From the NCBI GenBank assembly GCA_018716485.1, contig DVJY01000054.1, forward strand, positions 1-64,000: DNA of 64,000 nucleotides, written 5' to 3'. The position numbers were made by a program, and so were the translations under genes. The stretch is from Candidatus Scybalocola faecipullorum (GTDB lineage Bacteria > Bacillota > Clostridia > Lachnospirales > Lachnospiraceae). Positions 24,937 to 34,332 of the stretch are shown piece by piece. The notes below the pieces were generated by a model. The model saw only the letters and a program-made list of their open reading frames with translations, had not been told where the DNA came from and searched no databases. Numbering within the stretch: position 1 is the first letter of the stretch; each line of letters begins with the position of its first letter.

Positions 24937-26277
24937 ATGACAAAGGATATGACAAAAGGGTCTCCGTGGAGACTGATTTTCTTTTTTACTGTTCCGGTAC
25001 TTTTGGGAAATATTTTTCAGCAGCTTTACAGTATGGTAGATACGATTATTGTCGGCCGGTTTGTCAGTGTTCAGGCGTTGGCAGCTGTCGGAGCGACGGG
25101 ATCGATCTCTTTTCTTGTGATCGGCTTTGCTACGGGAATTACCAGCGGATTTGGTATTGTCATTGCACAAAAATTCGGGGCAGGAGACGAAAAAGCGGTA
25201 CGCCGTTCAGTTGGTGTATCGATTGTTTTATGCATTATTATTACCATAATTCTGACAATATTAAGTTTGACAACGTCAAGATTTGTTTTGGAATTAATGA
25301 ATACGCCGGATGACATTATCAACGATGCGGTGATTTATATTAATATTATTTACGCCGGTATTTTTGCCACCATTTATTACAATATGGTCGCCAGCATATT
25401 AAGAGCGCTCGGAGACAGCAAAACGCCGCTTTACTTTTTGATTTTATCTTCAATTTTAAATGTTGTGCTGGACCTGGTGCTGATCATCAACTTTCATATG
25501 GGTGTGGCAGGTGCAGGTATTGCCACTGTATTTTCCCAGTTCGTATCGGCAGTGCTCTGTACAATTTATACAATCAAGCGCTATCCCATATTAAAGCTGA
25601 AAAAGTCAGATTTCAGAGTGAATAAGACATGGGCATGGGCACATTTGCGCGTCGGTCTTCCGATGGCGCTGCAGTTTTCAGTGACAGCGGTCGGCGTTAT
25701 GGTACTGCAGAGCGCTCTGAACGTCTTCGGTTCAGAAGTTATCGCTTCGTTTACGGCTGCCAGCAAGGTGGAGACACTGGTAACTCAGACGATGAACAGC
25801 CTTGGCACAACGATGGCTACATTCTGCGGTCAGAATCTCGGCGCAGGCAAATGGCGCCGGATTAAAAAAGGTATGCAGGTCGGCATGATATTTTCAGCAG
25901 GCTGTGTACTTATTGCGGCGCTTATTAACTTTACGCTGGGAACAGCGGCAACGCGGCTGTTCATGACCGATCCGTCAGATGAGATTATCGGTTATGCGAG
26001 AACCTACCTTTACATTACAACGCTGTTTTATCCGTTTTTAGCAGCTATTTATTTATTCAGAAATTCCCTTCAGGGTATGGGAGATGCCATGATACCTATG
26101 ATCGGAGGCGTGGCCGAACTTATTTCACGGCTTGGCGTGGCTGTGATACTTCCGATATTTATCGGTTACATAGGTGTGTGTCTGGCATCTCCTGCGGCAT
26201 GGTTTGTAACCGGAATGATTTTAACGGTACGATATATTTTACTGATCAAAAAGCAAATGCGGATGCAGGCAGAATAA
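24937..26277 (+). CDS. MATE family efflux transporter
   Basis: 446-residue, twelve-helix cation-coupled antiporter of the NorM/DinF type. The two symmetry-related halves are visible: FTVPVLLGNIFQQLYSMVDTIIVGRFV opens the first half (shown by its helix break) and LRVGLPMALQFSVTAVGVMVLQ the second. The DNA next to the N-terminus has the usual MTKDMTKGSPWR opening. Substrates of clostridial MATE proteins are usually unknown; they include cationic drugs. RBS GGAGG is at 24926-24930. It is monocistronic. The Pho-regulated unit begins immediately downstream. Confidence 0.93.
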   Translation: MTKDMTKGSPWRLIFFFTVPVLLGNIFQQLYSMVDTIIVGRFVSVQALAAVGATGSISFLVIGFATGITSGFGIVIAQKFGAGDEKAVRRSVGVSIVLCIIITIILTILSLTTSRFVLELMNTPDDIINDAVIYINIIYAGIFATIYYNMVASILRALGDSKTPLYFLILSSILNVVLDLVLIINFHMGVAGAGIATVFSQFVSAVLCTIYTIKRYPILKLKKSDFRVNKTWAWAHLRVGLPMALQFSVTAVGVMVLQSALNVFGSEVIASFTAASKVETLVTQTMNSLGTTMATFCGQNLGAGKWRRIKKGMQVGMIFSAGCVLIAALINFTLGTAATRLFMTDPSDEIIGYARTYLYITTLFYPFLAAIYLFRNSLQGMGDAMIPMIGGVAELISRLGVAVILPIFIGYIGVCLASPAAWFVTGMILTVRYILLIKKQMRMQAE

Positions 26278-26278
26278 T

Positions 26279-26332
26279 TTTACACAAAATTTACAAAAAC
26301 ATGACAGAGATTTTACCGGGATTTCATATAAT
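26279..26332 (+). promoter_or_regulatory. Pho box (PhoP-type operator) and promoter
   Basis: Four direct repeats lie at an exact 11 bp period: TTTACA (26279), TTTACA (26290), ATGACA (26301) and TTTACC (26312). A perfect TATAAT follows at 26327-26332, with no good -35 element. Arrays of TTAACA-like hexamers separated by five bases are the known PhoP binding pattern of Firmicutes and replace the -35 at activated promoters. The first repeat overlaps the end of the MATE gene region. Confidence 0.78.
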
Positions 26333-26440
26333 GAGGCATATTTTATTGGAAGCTGACGGATGTATGATGAAAATGCAGTACTATCGGCTTTGATGCGCAG
26401 TGTATAGTTATCAGAAATGTTAGAATGCGGGAGAGAAATT

Positions 26441-28108
26441 ATGGAAGATATTCAAATGCTGTTTGGCTTTATCGGCGGCCTTGGATTGTTCCTTTACGGT
26501 ATGCATATGATGGCTGACGGACTGCAGAAGACTGCCGGAAACAGGATAAAAAATCTCATGGGTCAGGCGGCGGACCATCGGATGATGGGTATTTTTGCCG
26601 GCGCCGCAGTGACGGCAATGCTTCAAAGCAGTTCAGCAGCAACGGTAATGATTGTCGGATTTGTGAATGCCGGTATTATCGGACTGAGTCTGGCAGTCGG
26701 CATTATTATGGGAGCCAATATCGGTACGACAGCGACAAGCTGGCTTGTGTCCATGCAGGAAATCGGCAATGCTTTAAATCCGGAATTTTACGCGCCGCTG
26801 CTGATCGGCGTCGGTGTATTTTTAATGCTGTTTTGCAAAACATTCGGCAAAAAACAGATTGGGGAAATTCTGACGGGACTGGGCGCCTTATTTACAGGAC
26901 TGAGTTTTATTTCCGGCGCCATAGAGGCTTACAGTCATGCCGCTGTCTTTGAAAAGATATTTGATACGCTTGGAAACTTTCCGTTGCTCGGGCTGCTGAC
27001 AGGTACGGCGGTAACAGCTCTGCTTCGGAGTTCTTCTGCGTCCATCGGTGTTTTGCAGACAATGGCGTTTCACGGCATGGTTCCATGGGATGCGGCAGTA
27101 TATATCATACTCGGTCAAAATATCGGAACATGTATAACGACGCTGATTTCAGGTGCAGGCGCAAAAAATTATGCCAAGCGGGCAGCGGTGATCCATCTTT
27201 TATTCAATGCGTTCGGATCGGTTATTTTTGGGATCGGGATGTCTGCTGTGTTTGTTATTTGGCCGTCATTTGCCAATGCTATGACTGACAGTATCCGGAT
27301 ATCGATTTTCCATACGGTATTTAACATCATAAATACATTGATTTTATTCCCATTTACTGATAAACTGATTAAGTTATCAGGTATGATTGTAAAAGATAAA
27401 AAGAAAGATACAGATACACAGGAGAAGCTGACAGAAGAAAGCGATTTTCTGAGACACCTTGACCGGCGTATTTTAGAATCGCCTGCATTTGCCGTACAGA
27501 ATGCAGCTGAAGAAGTTGTACAGATGGCGGAAATTACTATAAAGAATATTGAAGATTCTTTTGAAGCCATTTTGGATAATAATGCCGAAAAGATAAAGTC
27601 AGTCTGCGAATGTGAAAAAAGTATTGACCGTATGGCAAAGCGGCTTTCGGACTATTTGATCAAAATCAGCCGCCTGTCATTGAGTGAAGATGAAAATACA
27701 CTTGTCAATCATCTGTTCTATTCGGTCAGCGATATTGAACGCATGGGCGATCATGCGGAAAATATTGCGGATTTGGCAAAGTATAAACTGGAAAATAAAA
27801 TCGCATTTTCTGAGACAGCAAAGCGCGAACTGGAAGGCCTTATGACATATGTGATCAATGGTCTGAGTTATGCACTTAAAGCACGGCAGGAAATGGAGCT
27901 TGCTTTTGTTGAAAAAGAAAAAGAATATGAAGATTTGGTCGATTATGTAGAAAGCGAGCTTCGGGAGAAACATATTGAGCGTCTGGCTCAGAACCGATGC
28001 CAGCCGGCGTCGGGGATTGTCTATTTGGATGTCTTGAGCAATCTCGAAAGAATTTCGGACCATGCCGATAATATCGCAGGGTATGTGAAACGTGAACTAA
28101 AGAAATAA
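26441..28108 (+). CDS. Na+/phosphate cotransporter (NptA/PF02690) with C-terminal PhoU domain
   Basis: Membrane transporter for inorganic phosphate. Two inverted repeats carry the substrate motifs: LQSSSAAT near residues 61-68 and LRSSSASI near 194-201. Eight or nine helices cover residues 5-300. Residues 340-555 form a helical PhoU-like domain (IERMGDHAENIADLA and LERISDHADNIAGYV are the paired metal-binding ExxxDHAxN motifs). PhoU domains report phosphate status to PhoR kinases. The ATG at 26441 is chosen over 26417 for the RBS-like GGGAGAG upstream. A Pho box precedes it and a PhoPR-like pair follows, so the unit is probably phosphate-starvation induced. Confidence 0.93.
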   Translation: MEDIQMLFGFIGGLGLFLYGMHMMADGLQKTAGNRIKNLMGQAADHRMMGIFAGAAVTAMLQSSSAATVMIVGFVNAGIIGLSLAVGIIMGANIGTTATSWLVSMQEIGNALNPEFYAPLLIGVGVFLMLFCKTFGKKQIGEILTGLGALFTGLSFISGAIEAYSHAAVFEKIFDTLGNFPLLGLLTGTAVTALLRSSSASIGVLQTMAFHGMVPWDAAVYIILGQNIGTCITTLISGAGAKNYAKRAAVIHLLFNAFGSVIFGIGMSAVFVIWPSFANAMTDSIRISIFHTVFNIINTLILFPFTDKLIKLSGMIVKDKKKDTDTQEKLTEESDFLRHLDRRILESPAFAVQNAAEEVVQMAEITIKNIEDSFEAILDNNAEKIKSVCECEKSIDRMAKRLSDYLIKISRLSLSEDENTLVNHLFYSVSDIERMGDHAENIADLAKYKLENKIAFSETAKRELEGLMTYVINGLSYALKARQEMELAFVEKEKEYEDLVDYVESELREKHIERLAQNRCQPASGIVYLDVLSNLERISDHADNIAGYVKRELKK

Positions 28109-28125
28109 ATCAGTCTGCATACCAG

Positions 28126-28148
28126 CCTGCGGTTTTTCCGCAGGTTTT
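28126..28148 (+). terminator. Intrinsic terminator after the phosphate transporter
   Basis: CCTGCGG (28126-28132) pairs with CCGCAGG (28138-28144) over TTTTT and is followed by TTTT. It may be partly read through into the two-component genes. Confidence 0.8.
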
Positions 28149-28188
28149 ATATTTTGCCGGGTAACGGACAAAGGAATGAGGAGGCCCT

Positions 28189-28872
28189 ATGAAATCAATG
28201 ATTTATTATGTAGAAGACGATAATAATATTCGCGAGCTTGTGGTATATGCTTTGAAATCCTCAGGCTTTGACGCCGCAGGCTTTGACAGCGGCAAAACGT
28301 TTTTCAGGGAAATGCGCCGTCAGCTGCCAGAGCTGATTTTGCTGGATATTATGCTGCCGGATGAAGACGGCATGTCCATATTAAAAAAGTTAAAAAAGAC
28401 AGAATCAATGAAGGACATTCCGGTAATCATGCTGACGGCAAAGTCTGCGGAATATGATAAGGTGATCGGACTGGATACCGGCGCCGACGATTATGTGACA
28501 AAGCCTTTTGGGGTTATGGAACTTGTATCCAGGGTCAAGGCTGTTCTGCGGCGCAGCGGCAGGAAAGAGCAGAAACCGCAAAACATGGTGCTTGATGACA
28601 TTCATCTGGACAGAGAACGGCATACTGTGACTGTCGGCGGACAGCCGGTAGAGTTAACATATAAGGAATTTGAACTGCTCGATTATTTAATGCGAAACCA
28701 GGGCATTGTTCTGAGCAGAGAAAAACTGCTGGAGGTCGTATGGAATACGGATTACGAAGGTGAAAGCCGGACCGTTGATGTGCATATCGGTTCTCTGCGC
28801 CAGAAACTTGGAGAGAGCGGCAGAAAGATACAGACCGTCCGCGGTGTCGGATATAAAATGGAGATGATGTAA
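28189..28872 (+). CDS. phoP: OmpR/PhoB family response regulator, probable PhoP
   Basis: Receiver domain with phospho-acceptor D53 (LLDIMLPDEDG), acidic pocket EDD at 9-11, and the switch TAKS lysine. It is joined to an OmpR-type winged helix (about 130-227; YKEFELLDYLMRNQGIVLSREKLLE, with RTVDVHIGSLRQKLG as the recognition helix, here noted in two parts). The assignment to phosphate control rests on its place after a Na/Pi-PhoU gene with a Pho box, not on the sequence alone. GAGGAGG precedes the ATG. It ends one base before the kinase start. Confidence 0.88.
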   Translation: MKSMIYYVEDDNNIRELVVYALKSSGFDAAGFDSGKTFFREMRRQLPELILLDIMLPDEDGMSILKKLKKTESMKDIPVIMLTAKSAEYDKVIGLDTGADDYVTKPFGVMELVSRVKAVLRRSGRKEQKPQNMVLDDIHLDRERHTVTVGGQPVELTYKEFELLDYLMRNQGIVLSREKLLEVVWNTDYEGESRTVDVHIGSLRQKLGESGRKIQTVRGVGYKMEMM

Positions 28873-28873
28873 A

Positions 28874-29854
28874 GTGAGAAAAAAAATATATAAAAAAATG
28901 CTCATACTTTCCGGCTCTGTGTTGGGTGGTTTTGCAGCAGGCGGCGCGCTGATCCTCTATCTGGCATGGTGCTTTAAGATTCCGGCCGCCATCGCAGCCG
29001 CCGCTGAAGTGATATGGCTGGTGATCTGTTATCTGATTGCCGTAAAAACATCGGGAAAAATGACGAAAAAAATTGTACAGCCGATTCAGAAAATTGATTT
29101 GAAGCATCCGGAAAAAGGGTGTGTCTATGAAGAAATGCAGCCGATTTTGCTGCGGATGGGGAGGCAGAAGAAGATGCGTCAGAAAAACGAAAAACTCAGA
29201 CAGGAATTTTCGTCCAATGTTTCTCACGAATTGAAAACACCGCTGACGTCTATTTCAGGATATGCGGAACTTTTGATGAACGGCATGGTTCCTCCGGAAG
29301 ATGTGCCTTCATTTTCTGCAAAAATTTATAATGAAGCAGGCCATATGATCCGTTTGATTGATGATATTATCAAACTGTCCAAACTGGATGAGCGCCCGAC
29401 TGAGATTGAAAAAGAACCTGTGGATCTTTACGAAATGGCAACAGACGCGGCAAACCGGCTTGAAATGCTTGCTAAGAAAAACCGGGTGACAATGCATGTG
29501 GAAGGTGCCCATACAGAGATTCAGGCTATCCCTCAGATGACAGAGGAATTGATTTATAATCTTTGTGAAAATGCGATAAAATATAATAAAACGGGCGGTT
29601 CGGTGACCGTGACAGTCGGTCAGGAAAATGATAAAGGGAAAATTGTTGTAAAAGATACGGGCATCGGTATTCCGGAAAAATATCAGGATCGTGTCTTTGA
29701 ACGCTTTTTCAGAGTAGACAAGAGCCATTCCAGACAGATTGGCGGCACGGGACTCGGCCTTGCAATCGTGAAACATATTGTTGAGTATCATGGCGGAGAT
29801 ATCCGTCTGGAGAGCAGACAGGGACATGGAACAACGTTTACGGTGGTGATGTAG
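28874..29854 (+). CDS. phoR: Sensor histidine kinase, probable PhoR, minimal membrane input
   Basis: 326-residue HisKA/HATPase kinase. H118 lies in FSSNVSHELKTPL, the N box is NLCENAIKYN, and the G boxes are DTGIGIP and GGTGLGLAIVKH. Two hydrophobic helices (about 10-33 and 38-56) are separated by only a few residues, so there is no extracytoplasmic sensor domain and no clear PAS domain. Input is therefore likely to come through the membrane or through PhoU-type contacts. The GTG start is ten bases after GGAG within the phoP end. It forms a coupled pair with phoP. Confidence 0.88.
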   Translation: MRKKIYKKMLILSGSVLGGFAAGGALILYLAWCFKIPAAIAAAAEVIWLVICYLIAVKTSGKMTKKIVQPIQKIDLKHPEKGCVYEEMQPILLRMGRQKKMRQKNEKLRQEFSSNVSHELKTPLTSISGYAELLMNGMVPPEDVPSFSAKIYNEAGHMIRLIDDIIKLSKLDERPTEIEKEPVDLYEMATDAANRLEMLAKKNRVTMHVEGAHTEIQAIPQMTEELIYNLCENAIKYNKTGGSVTVTVGQENDKGKIVVKDTGIGIPEKYQDRVFERFFRVDKSHSRQIGGTGLGLAIVKHIVEYHGGDIRLESRQGHGTTFTVVM

Positions 29855-29862
29855 GAACAATT

Positions 29863-31869
29863 ATGGGAAAATCATTATTTATTGCTGAAAAGCCGAGTGT
29901 TGCCAGAGAATTTGCGAGAGTGCTTAAAATTACGGGAAAAAACAGCGACGGATACATGGAATCGGATCAGGCTGTGGTAACATGGTGCGTGGGGCATCTT
30001 GTGACAATGAGTTACCCTGAAAAGTATGATCCCGGACTGAAAAAGTGGAGTCTGGACACGCTGCCGTTTATACCGAAAACATTTAAGTATGAAGTTATTG
30101 AAGATGTTAAAAAGCAGTTTAAAATCGTGTCCGGTCTGCTCAACCGCAGGGATGTGGACACGATTTATATTTGTACAGACTCGGGGCGAGAGGGTGAATA
30201 TATTTACCGGCTTGTGGATCAGATGGCAGGCGTTCATGATAAAACAAGAAAAAGAGTATGGATTGATTCACAGACGGAAGAGGAGATATTAAGAGGGGTT
30301 AAAGAGGCGAAAGATTGGTCAGCCTATGATCATCTTGCCGACTCGGCCTATTTGCGTGCCAAAGAAGACTATTTAATGGGCATTAACTTTTCCAGACTGC
30401 TGACTTTAAAATACGGTCAGACGATCTCTAATTTTATGCATACAAAGTATACGGTATTATCGGTCGGACGTGTGATGACCTGCGTTTTGGGTATGGTCGT
30501 GCGCAGAGAACGGGAAATACGGAATTTTGTGAAAACGCCGTATTTTCGTGTAGTTGCCGGTTTTGATGCATCCGGGTACCGGTTTGAAGGAGAGTGGCGG
30601 AGCACAAAAACGTCAGACTATGATCAGAGTCCGCTGCTGTATAAAGAAAATGGCTTTAAGAAAAAGGAAGACGCGCAGGCCCTGATTGACCGTTTGACGG
30701 CAGATCCGCCGGTTCAGGCTGTCGTTGAAAAAATTGAGCGAAAGAAGGAAAAGAAAAATCCGCCGTTGCTTTACAATCTTGCGGAACTGCAGAATGACTG
30801 CTCACGTTTTTTTAAGTTCAGTCCGGACGAAACGCTGAAAGCAGTTCAAACGCTGTATGAGAGGAAGCTGGTGACTTATCCGAGAACAGATGCCCGCGTT
30901 TTATCGACAGCTGTGGCAAAAGAGATTGATAAAAATTTGTCGGGTTTGCGCCAATATGATCAGGGAGGAGCCTATGCGGCTCATATTTTGGAAAAAGGCG
31001 GATATAAAAAGCTGGTATCGTCAAGATATGTCAATGATAAGCAGATTACCGATCATTATGCCATTATTCCTACCGGGCAGGGGCTGTCGGCGTTGAAAGG
31101 CGTCAGTGAGGGACTTCAAAATGTTTATGAAATTATTGTCCGGCGGTTTTTGTCCATTTTTTATCCGGCGGCAGAATACCAAAAAATCAGCATCGTTTCA
31201 AAAATCGGCAGAGAGTCTTTCTTTACAAGTGATAAGCGTTTGATCAAGGAAGGCTATCTGAATATTTTAAAATATTCCTTTTCAAAGAAAAGTGATGAAA
31301 AAACTCTGGAAGACAACCCGGAGGAATTTGTAAAGACTCCGGAAGATTTTGATCAGGTGATTAAAAATATAAAAAAAGGAACGGTGCTTTCTGTTACAGA
31401 TATGAATATTAAGGAAAGTGAGACTGCGCCGCCGAAGCGATACAATTCGGGCACGATGATACTTGCCATGGAAAATGCAGGGCAGCTGATTGAGGATGAA
31501 GAATTGCGGGCGCAGATTAAAGGCAGCGGTATCGGGACGAGCGCGACCCGGGCGGAAATTTTAAAAAAGCTGGTCACCATCAAATATCTTGCCTTAAATA
31601 AAAAAACGCAGATCATTACACCGACCCAGCTTGGAGAAAATGTTTTTGATACGGTTGCCTGTTCCATTGGTTCGCTGCTGAATCCCGAACTGACAGCCAG
31701 CTGGGAAAAGGGGCTTACTTATGTGGCGGAAGGCACGATTACGTCGGATGAGTATATGCAGAAACTTGATGATTTTATCAAACGAAGAGTTTACGGTGTG
31801 ATCGGACTGAATAATCAATACGAACTTCGTCAAAAATTTATGGATACGTCAAAGAATTATAAAAAATAA
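29863..31869 (+). CDS. topB: DNA topoisomerase III (type IA)
   Basis: Type IA topoisomerase that relaxes and decatenates DNA by single-strand passage. The TOPRIM domain is at the N-terminus (SLFIAEKPSVAREFARVL, then CTDSGREGEYI with the metal acidic residues). The active-site tyrosine is Y339 in LVTYPRTDARVLS. The C-terminal part contains SGTMILAMENAG and GIGTSATRAEIL. At 668 residues it lacks an obvious C-terminal zinc-finger region. It starts nine bases after phoR, with a weak RBS (TAGGAAC). Related proteins also occur on conjugative elements, but no such genes surround it here. Confidence 0.92.
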   Translation: MGKSLFIAEKPSVAREFARVLKITGKNSDGYMESDQAVVTWCVGHLVTMSYPEKYDPGLKKWSLDTLPFIPKTFKYEVIEDVKKQFKIVSGLLNRRDVDTIYICTDSGREGEYIYRLVDQMAGVHDKTRKRVWIDSQTEEEILRGVKEAKDWSAYDHLADSAYLRAKEDYLMGINFSRLLTLKYGQTISNFMHTKYTVLSVGRVMTCVLGMVVRREREIRNFVKTPYFRVVAGFDASGYRFEGEWRSTKTSDYDQSPLLYKENGFKKKEDAQALIDRLTADPPVQAVVEKIERKKEKKNPPLLYNLAELQNDCSRFFKFSPDETLKAVQTLYERKLVTYPRTDARVLSTAVAKEIDKNLSGLRQYDQGGAYAAHILEKGGYKKLVSSRYVNDKQITDHYAIIPTGQGLSALKGVSEGLQNVYEIIVRRFLSIFYPAAEYQKISIVSKIGRESFFTSDKRLIKEGYLNILKYSFSKKSDEKTLEDNPEEFVKTPEDFDQVIKNIKKGTVLSVTDMNIKESETAPPKRYNSGTMILAMENAGQLIEDEELRAQIKGSGIGTSATRAEILKKLVTIKYLALNKKTQIITPTQLGENVFDTVACSIGSLLNPELTASWEKGLTYVAEGTITSDEYMQKLDDFIKRRVYGVIGLNNQYELRQKFMDTSKNYKK

Positions 31870-31898
31870 TTATTTTACCTTTTGTATGACAAAAGTAC

Positions 31899-31926
31899 TT
31901 GAATTTTTTGAAGGACGTGCTATAAT
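31899..31926 (+). promoter_or_regulatory. Promoter of thlA
   Basis: TTGAAT (31899-31904), a 16-base spacer and a perfect TATAAT (31921-31926). The roughly 105-base leader ends in a strong AAGGAGAG ribosome binding site, in keeping with high expression. Confidence 0.78.
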
Positions 31927-32037
31927 AAAGACTGTTAAAAAAATGTCAAACAGGCGCAGATATTTTGTTGCCGAAACACCCTACATATGTTACAATTAAA
32001 GCGCACAAAAAGAAAATTTTTTAAGGAGAGTGTCAAG

Positions 32038-33216
32038 ATGAAAGAAATAGTAATTGCAAGTGCATGCAGAACTGCTATCGGAAGCTTCGGCGGTACATTA
32101 AAGAGTGTATCAGCAGTTGATCTTGGTGTAACAGTTGTTAAAGAAGCAGTAAAAAGAGCTGGCATCAAACCGGAGCAGGTTGATGAAGTGATCTTTGGTG
32201 ATGTGCTTCAGGCTGGTCTTGGACAGAACGTTGCACGTCAGGTATCTATCAAAGCTGGTCTTCCGATTGAGACAACAGCGATGACAATCAACATTGTCTG
32301 CGGTTCAGGTCTGAAATCTGTTGCTTTGGCAGCAAATCAGATTATCGCAGGTGAATCAGAAATCGTTGTTTGCGGCGGTACAGAAAACATGAGTGCAGCA
32401 CCATATGCTATTCCTACAGCTCGTTGGGGTGCAAGAATGAACAATGCTCAGATTATCGATATTACAGTAAATGATGGTCTGACAGACGCGTTCAACAACT
32501 ATCATATGGGTATTACAGCAGAAAACGTTGCAGAAAAATACGGCATTACAAGAGAAATGCAGGATGAATTCGCTGTAAGAAGCCAGAACAGAGCAGAAGC
32601 TGCTATTAAAGCAGGCAAATTCAAAGATGAAATCGTTCCTGTTATGGTTCCTCAGAGAAAAGGCGATCCAATTGTATTTGATACAGATGAATTCCCTAAA
32701 TTCGGAAACTCTATGGAAAAAGTTTCAAAACTTCGTCCGGCATTCAAGAAAGACGGTACAGTTACAGCAGCGAACGCATCAGGTGTTAACGACGGTGCAG
32801 CAGCTTTAGTTGTTATGTCTAAAGAAAAAGCAGAAGAATTAGGCATCACACCGCTGGCAACGATCGTTTCTTATGCTACAGCAGGTGTAGATCCTACGAT
32901 CATGGGTATCGGACCTATCCCGGCATCCCGCAAAGCTCTTGAAAGAGCAGGTCTTGAAGTAAAAGATCTTGATCTTGTGGAAGCTAACGAAGCTTTTGCT
33001 GCTCAGTCAATCGCTGTATGCAACGAACTTGGCTTAGATCCTGAAAAGACAAACGTTAACGGCGGCGCAATCGCATTAGGTCATCCGGTTGGTGCGTCAG
33101 GCGCAAGAATCCTTGTAACACTGCTTTATGAAATGGCAAAGAGAGATTCCAAATACGGTCTTGCAACACTTTGCATCGGCGGCGGACAGGGACAGGCTTT
33201 AATTGTTAAAAGATAA
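32038..33216 (+). CDS. thlA: Acetyl-CoA acetyltransferase (thiolase)
   Basis: Condenses two acetyl-CoA to acetoacetyl-CoA, the entry to butyrate/butanol pathways in clostridia. Catalytic residues are visible: C88 in [11 protein letters not shown], the histidine in [13 protein letters not shown] and the late cysteine in [16 protein letters not shown] is also present. The 392 residues are standard. Codon use is more biased than in neighbours (many GCA, GTT, CTT, AGA, few rare codons), as in highly expressed genes. It is monocistronic, with its own promoter and terminator. The other butyrate-pathway genes are not in the window. Confidence 0.96.
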   Translation: MKEIVIASACRTAIGSFGGTLKSVSAVDLGVTVVKEAVKRAGIKPEQVDEVIFGDVLQAGLGQNVARQVSIKAGLPIETTAMTINIVCGSGLKSVALAANQIIAGESEIVVCGGTENMSAAPYAIPTARWGARMNNAQIIDITVNDGLTDAFNNYHMGITAENVAEKYGITREMQDEFAVRSQNRAEAAIKAGKFKDEIVPVMVPQRKGDPIVFDTDEFPKFGNSMEKVSKLRPAFKKDGTVTAANASGVNDGAAALVVMSKEKAEELGITPLATIVSYATAGVDPTIMGIGPIPASRKALERAGLEVKDLDLVEANEAFAAQSIAVCNELGLDPEKTNVNGGAIALGHPVGASGARILVTLLYEMAKRDSKYGLATLCIGGGQGQALIVKR

Positions 33217-33242
33217 AAAATTATAAAAAGAATCCAAACAAA

Positions 33243-33282
33243 TAGATGGAGCTGCTGTGCCAACGGCAGCTCTATTTATTTT
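33243..33282 (+). terminator. Intrinsic terminator after thlA
   Basis: GAGCTGC (33249-33255) pairs with GCAGCTC (33266-33272), extended by flanking ATAG/CTAT and followed by TTTATTTT. Confidence 0.85.
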
Positions 33283-33456
33283 GCAGGAATATTTCTGCAA
33301 TCATTCAAAAGACAAGTATACAGATATGCTGCGGGAAAGCCTTAAAACCCTTGTAAATCTTAAAAAGTTCTTTGTTTTTTCAAAAAAGCGTGGTATACTA
33401 GGAAAGATGATTTATGCATTTTTTTTATGGCATAAAAGCTTTATGAGGTGAATGGT

Positions 33457-34332
33457 GTGGAAGTATCGACAGATTTATTGAAAACGATTGAGGAAAAGTA
33501 CAGGACTTTCAGTAAGGGGCAAAAGCGTATTGCCAACTATGTGTGCGGCAATTATGATCAGGCAGTCCATCTGACAGCGGCAAAGTTAGGCGGTATTGTA
33601 GGAGTCAGCGAGTCTACGGTCGTCCGTTTTGCCACGGAGCTTGGATTTAAAGGGTATCCTCAGTTTCAGGATGCTTTGGAAGAAATTGTAAAAAATAAAT
33701 TGAATTCTATTCAGCGAATTACGATGACCTCTAACAGAGTCGATGAAAAGTCGATTTTAAAAGCGGTGCTGCAGTCAGATTGCGATAATATTAAAAAGAC
33801 TGCGGAAGAAATTTCGGAGGATGAATTTAACCGGGCAGTTTCAGAAATTTCATCAGCACGCCGTATTTTTGTGACCGGCGGCAGAAGCTGTGAAGGGCTT
33901 TCAAGATTTTTAACATATTATTTGAATTATATTTTTGATGATGTGAAGATGGTCATCTCCAACAGCCTGACAGAGTCTTTTGAAGATATTCACAGAATCG
34001 GCTGCGATGACGTTGTGATCGGTATCAGTTTTCCGAGATATTCCATCGATACAGTTAAGGTGATCGAATTCGCCCGCAGGAGACATGCAAAAGTTGTGGC
34101 AATCACAGACAGCAGAGTGGCGCCGATGGCAAAATATGCGGATTGTGTGCTGCTTGCCCGGAGCGATATGGTTTCTATCGCCGATTCACTGGCAGCGCCT
34201 CTGAGCGTGATCAATGCGCTTATTGCGGCGCTGAGTATGAAAAACAGAGATCAGGTTGTTGAAACGATGGAAACGCTGGAAAATATATGGAAAGAATTCA
34301 GCGTATATACAGACGGTGATAAAGATGAGTAA
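33457..34332 (+). CDS. RpiR/MurR family transcriptional regulator (HTH plus SIS)
   Basis: 291-residue regulator. The N-terminal RpiR helix-turn-helix (about 1-77; KGQKRIANYV, VSESTVVRFATELGFKGYPQF) is followed by a SIS sugar-phosphate-binding domain (about 125-265; RIFVTGGRSCEGLSRFL, VIGISFPRYSIDTVKVIEFA). The ligand is probably a phosphosugar, but no sugar genes are adjacent. The GTG at 33457 is seven bases after AGGTG; another in-frame GTG at 33448 overlaps that RBS. A TATACT at 33395-33400 could be its -10. It overlaps the next gene by eight bases. Confidence 0.9.
   Translation: MEVSTDLLKTIEEKYRTFSKGQKRIANYVCGNYDQAVHLTAAKLGGIVGVSESTVVRFATELGFKGYPQFQDALEEIVKNKLNSIQRITMTSNRVDEKSILKAVLQSDCDNIKKTAEEISEDEFNRAVSEISSARRIFVTGGRSCEGLSRFLTYYLNYIFDDVKMVISNSLTESFEDIHRIGCDDVVIGISFPRYSIDTVKVIEFARRRHAKVVAITDSRVAPMAKYADCVLLARSDMVSIADSLAAPLSVINALIAALSMKNRDQVVETMETLENIWKEFSVYTDGDKDE

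Noticed and set aside
29875-30237. Minus-strand frame inside the topoisomerase gene
   Set aside because: Shadow frame with composition typical of antisense reading, and no RBS.
29863-31869. Topoisomerase III as a marker of a conjugative element
   Set aside because: No relaxase, VirB4, VirD4, integrase or att-like repeat surrounds it, and neighbours are housekeeping genes.
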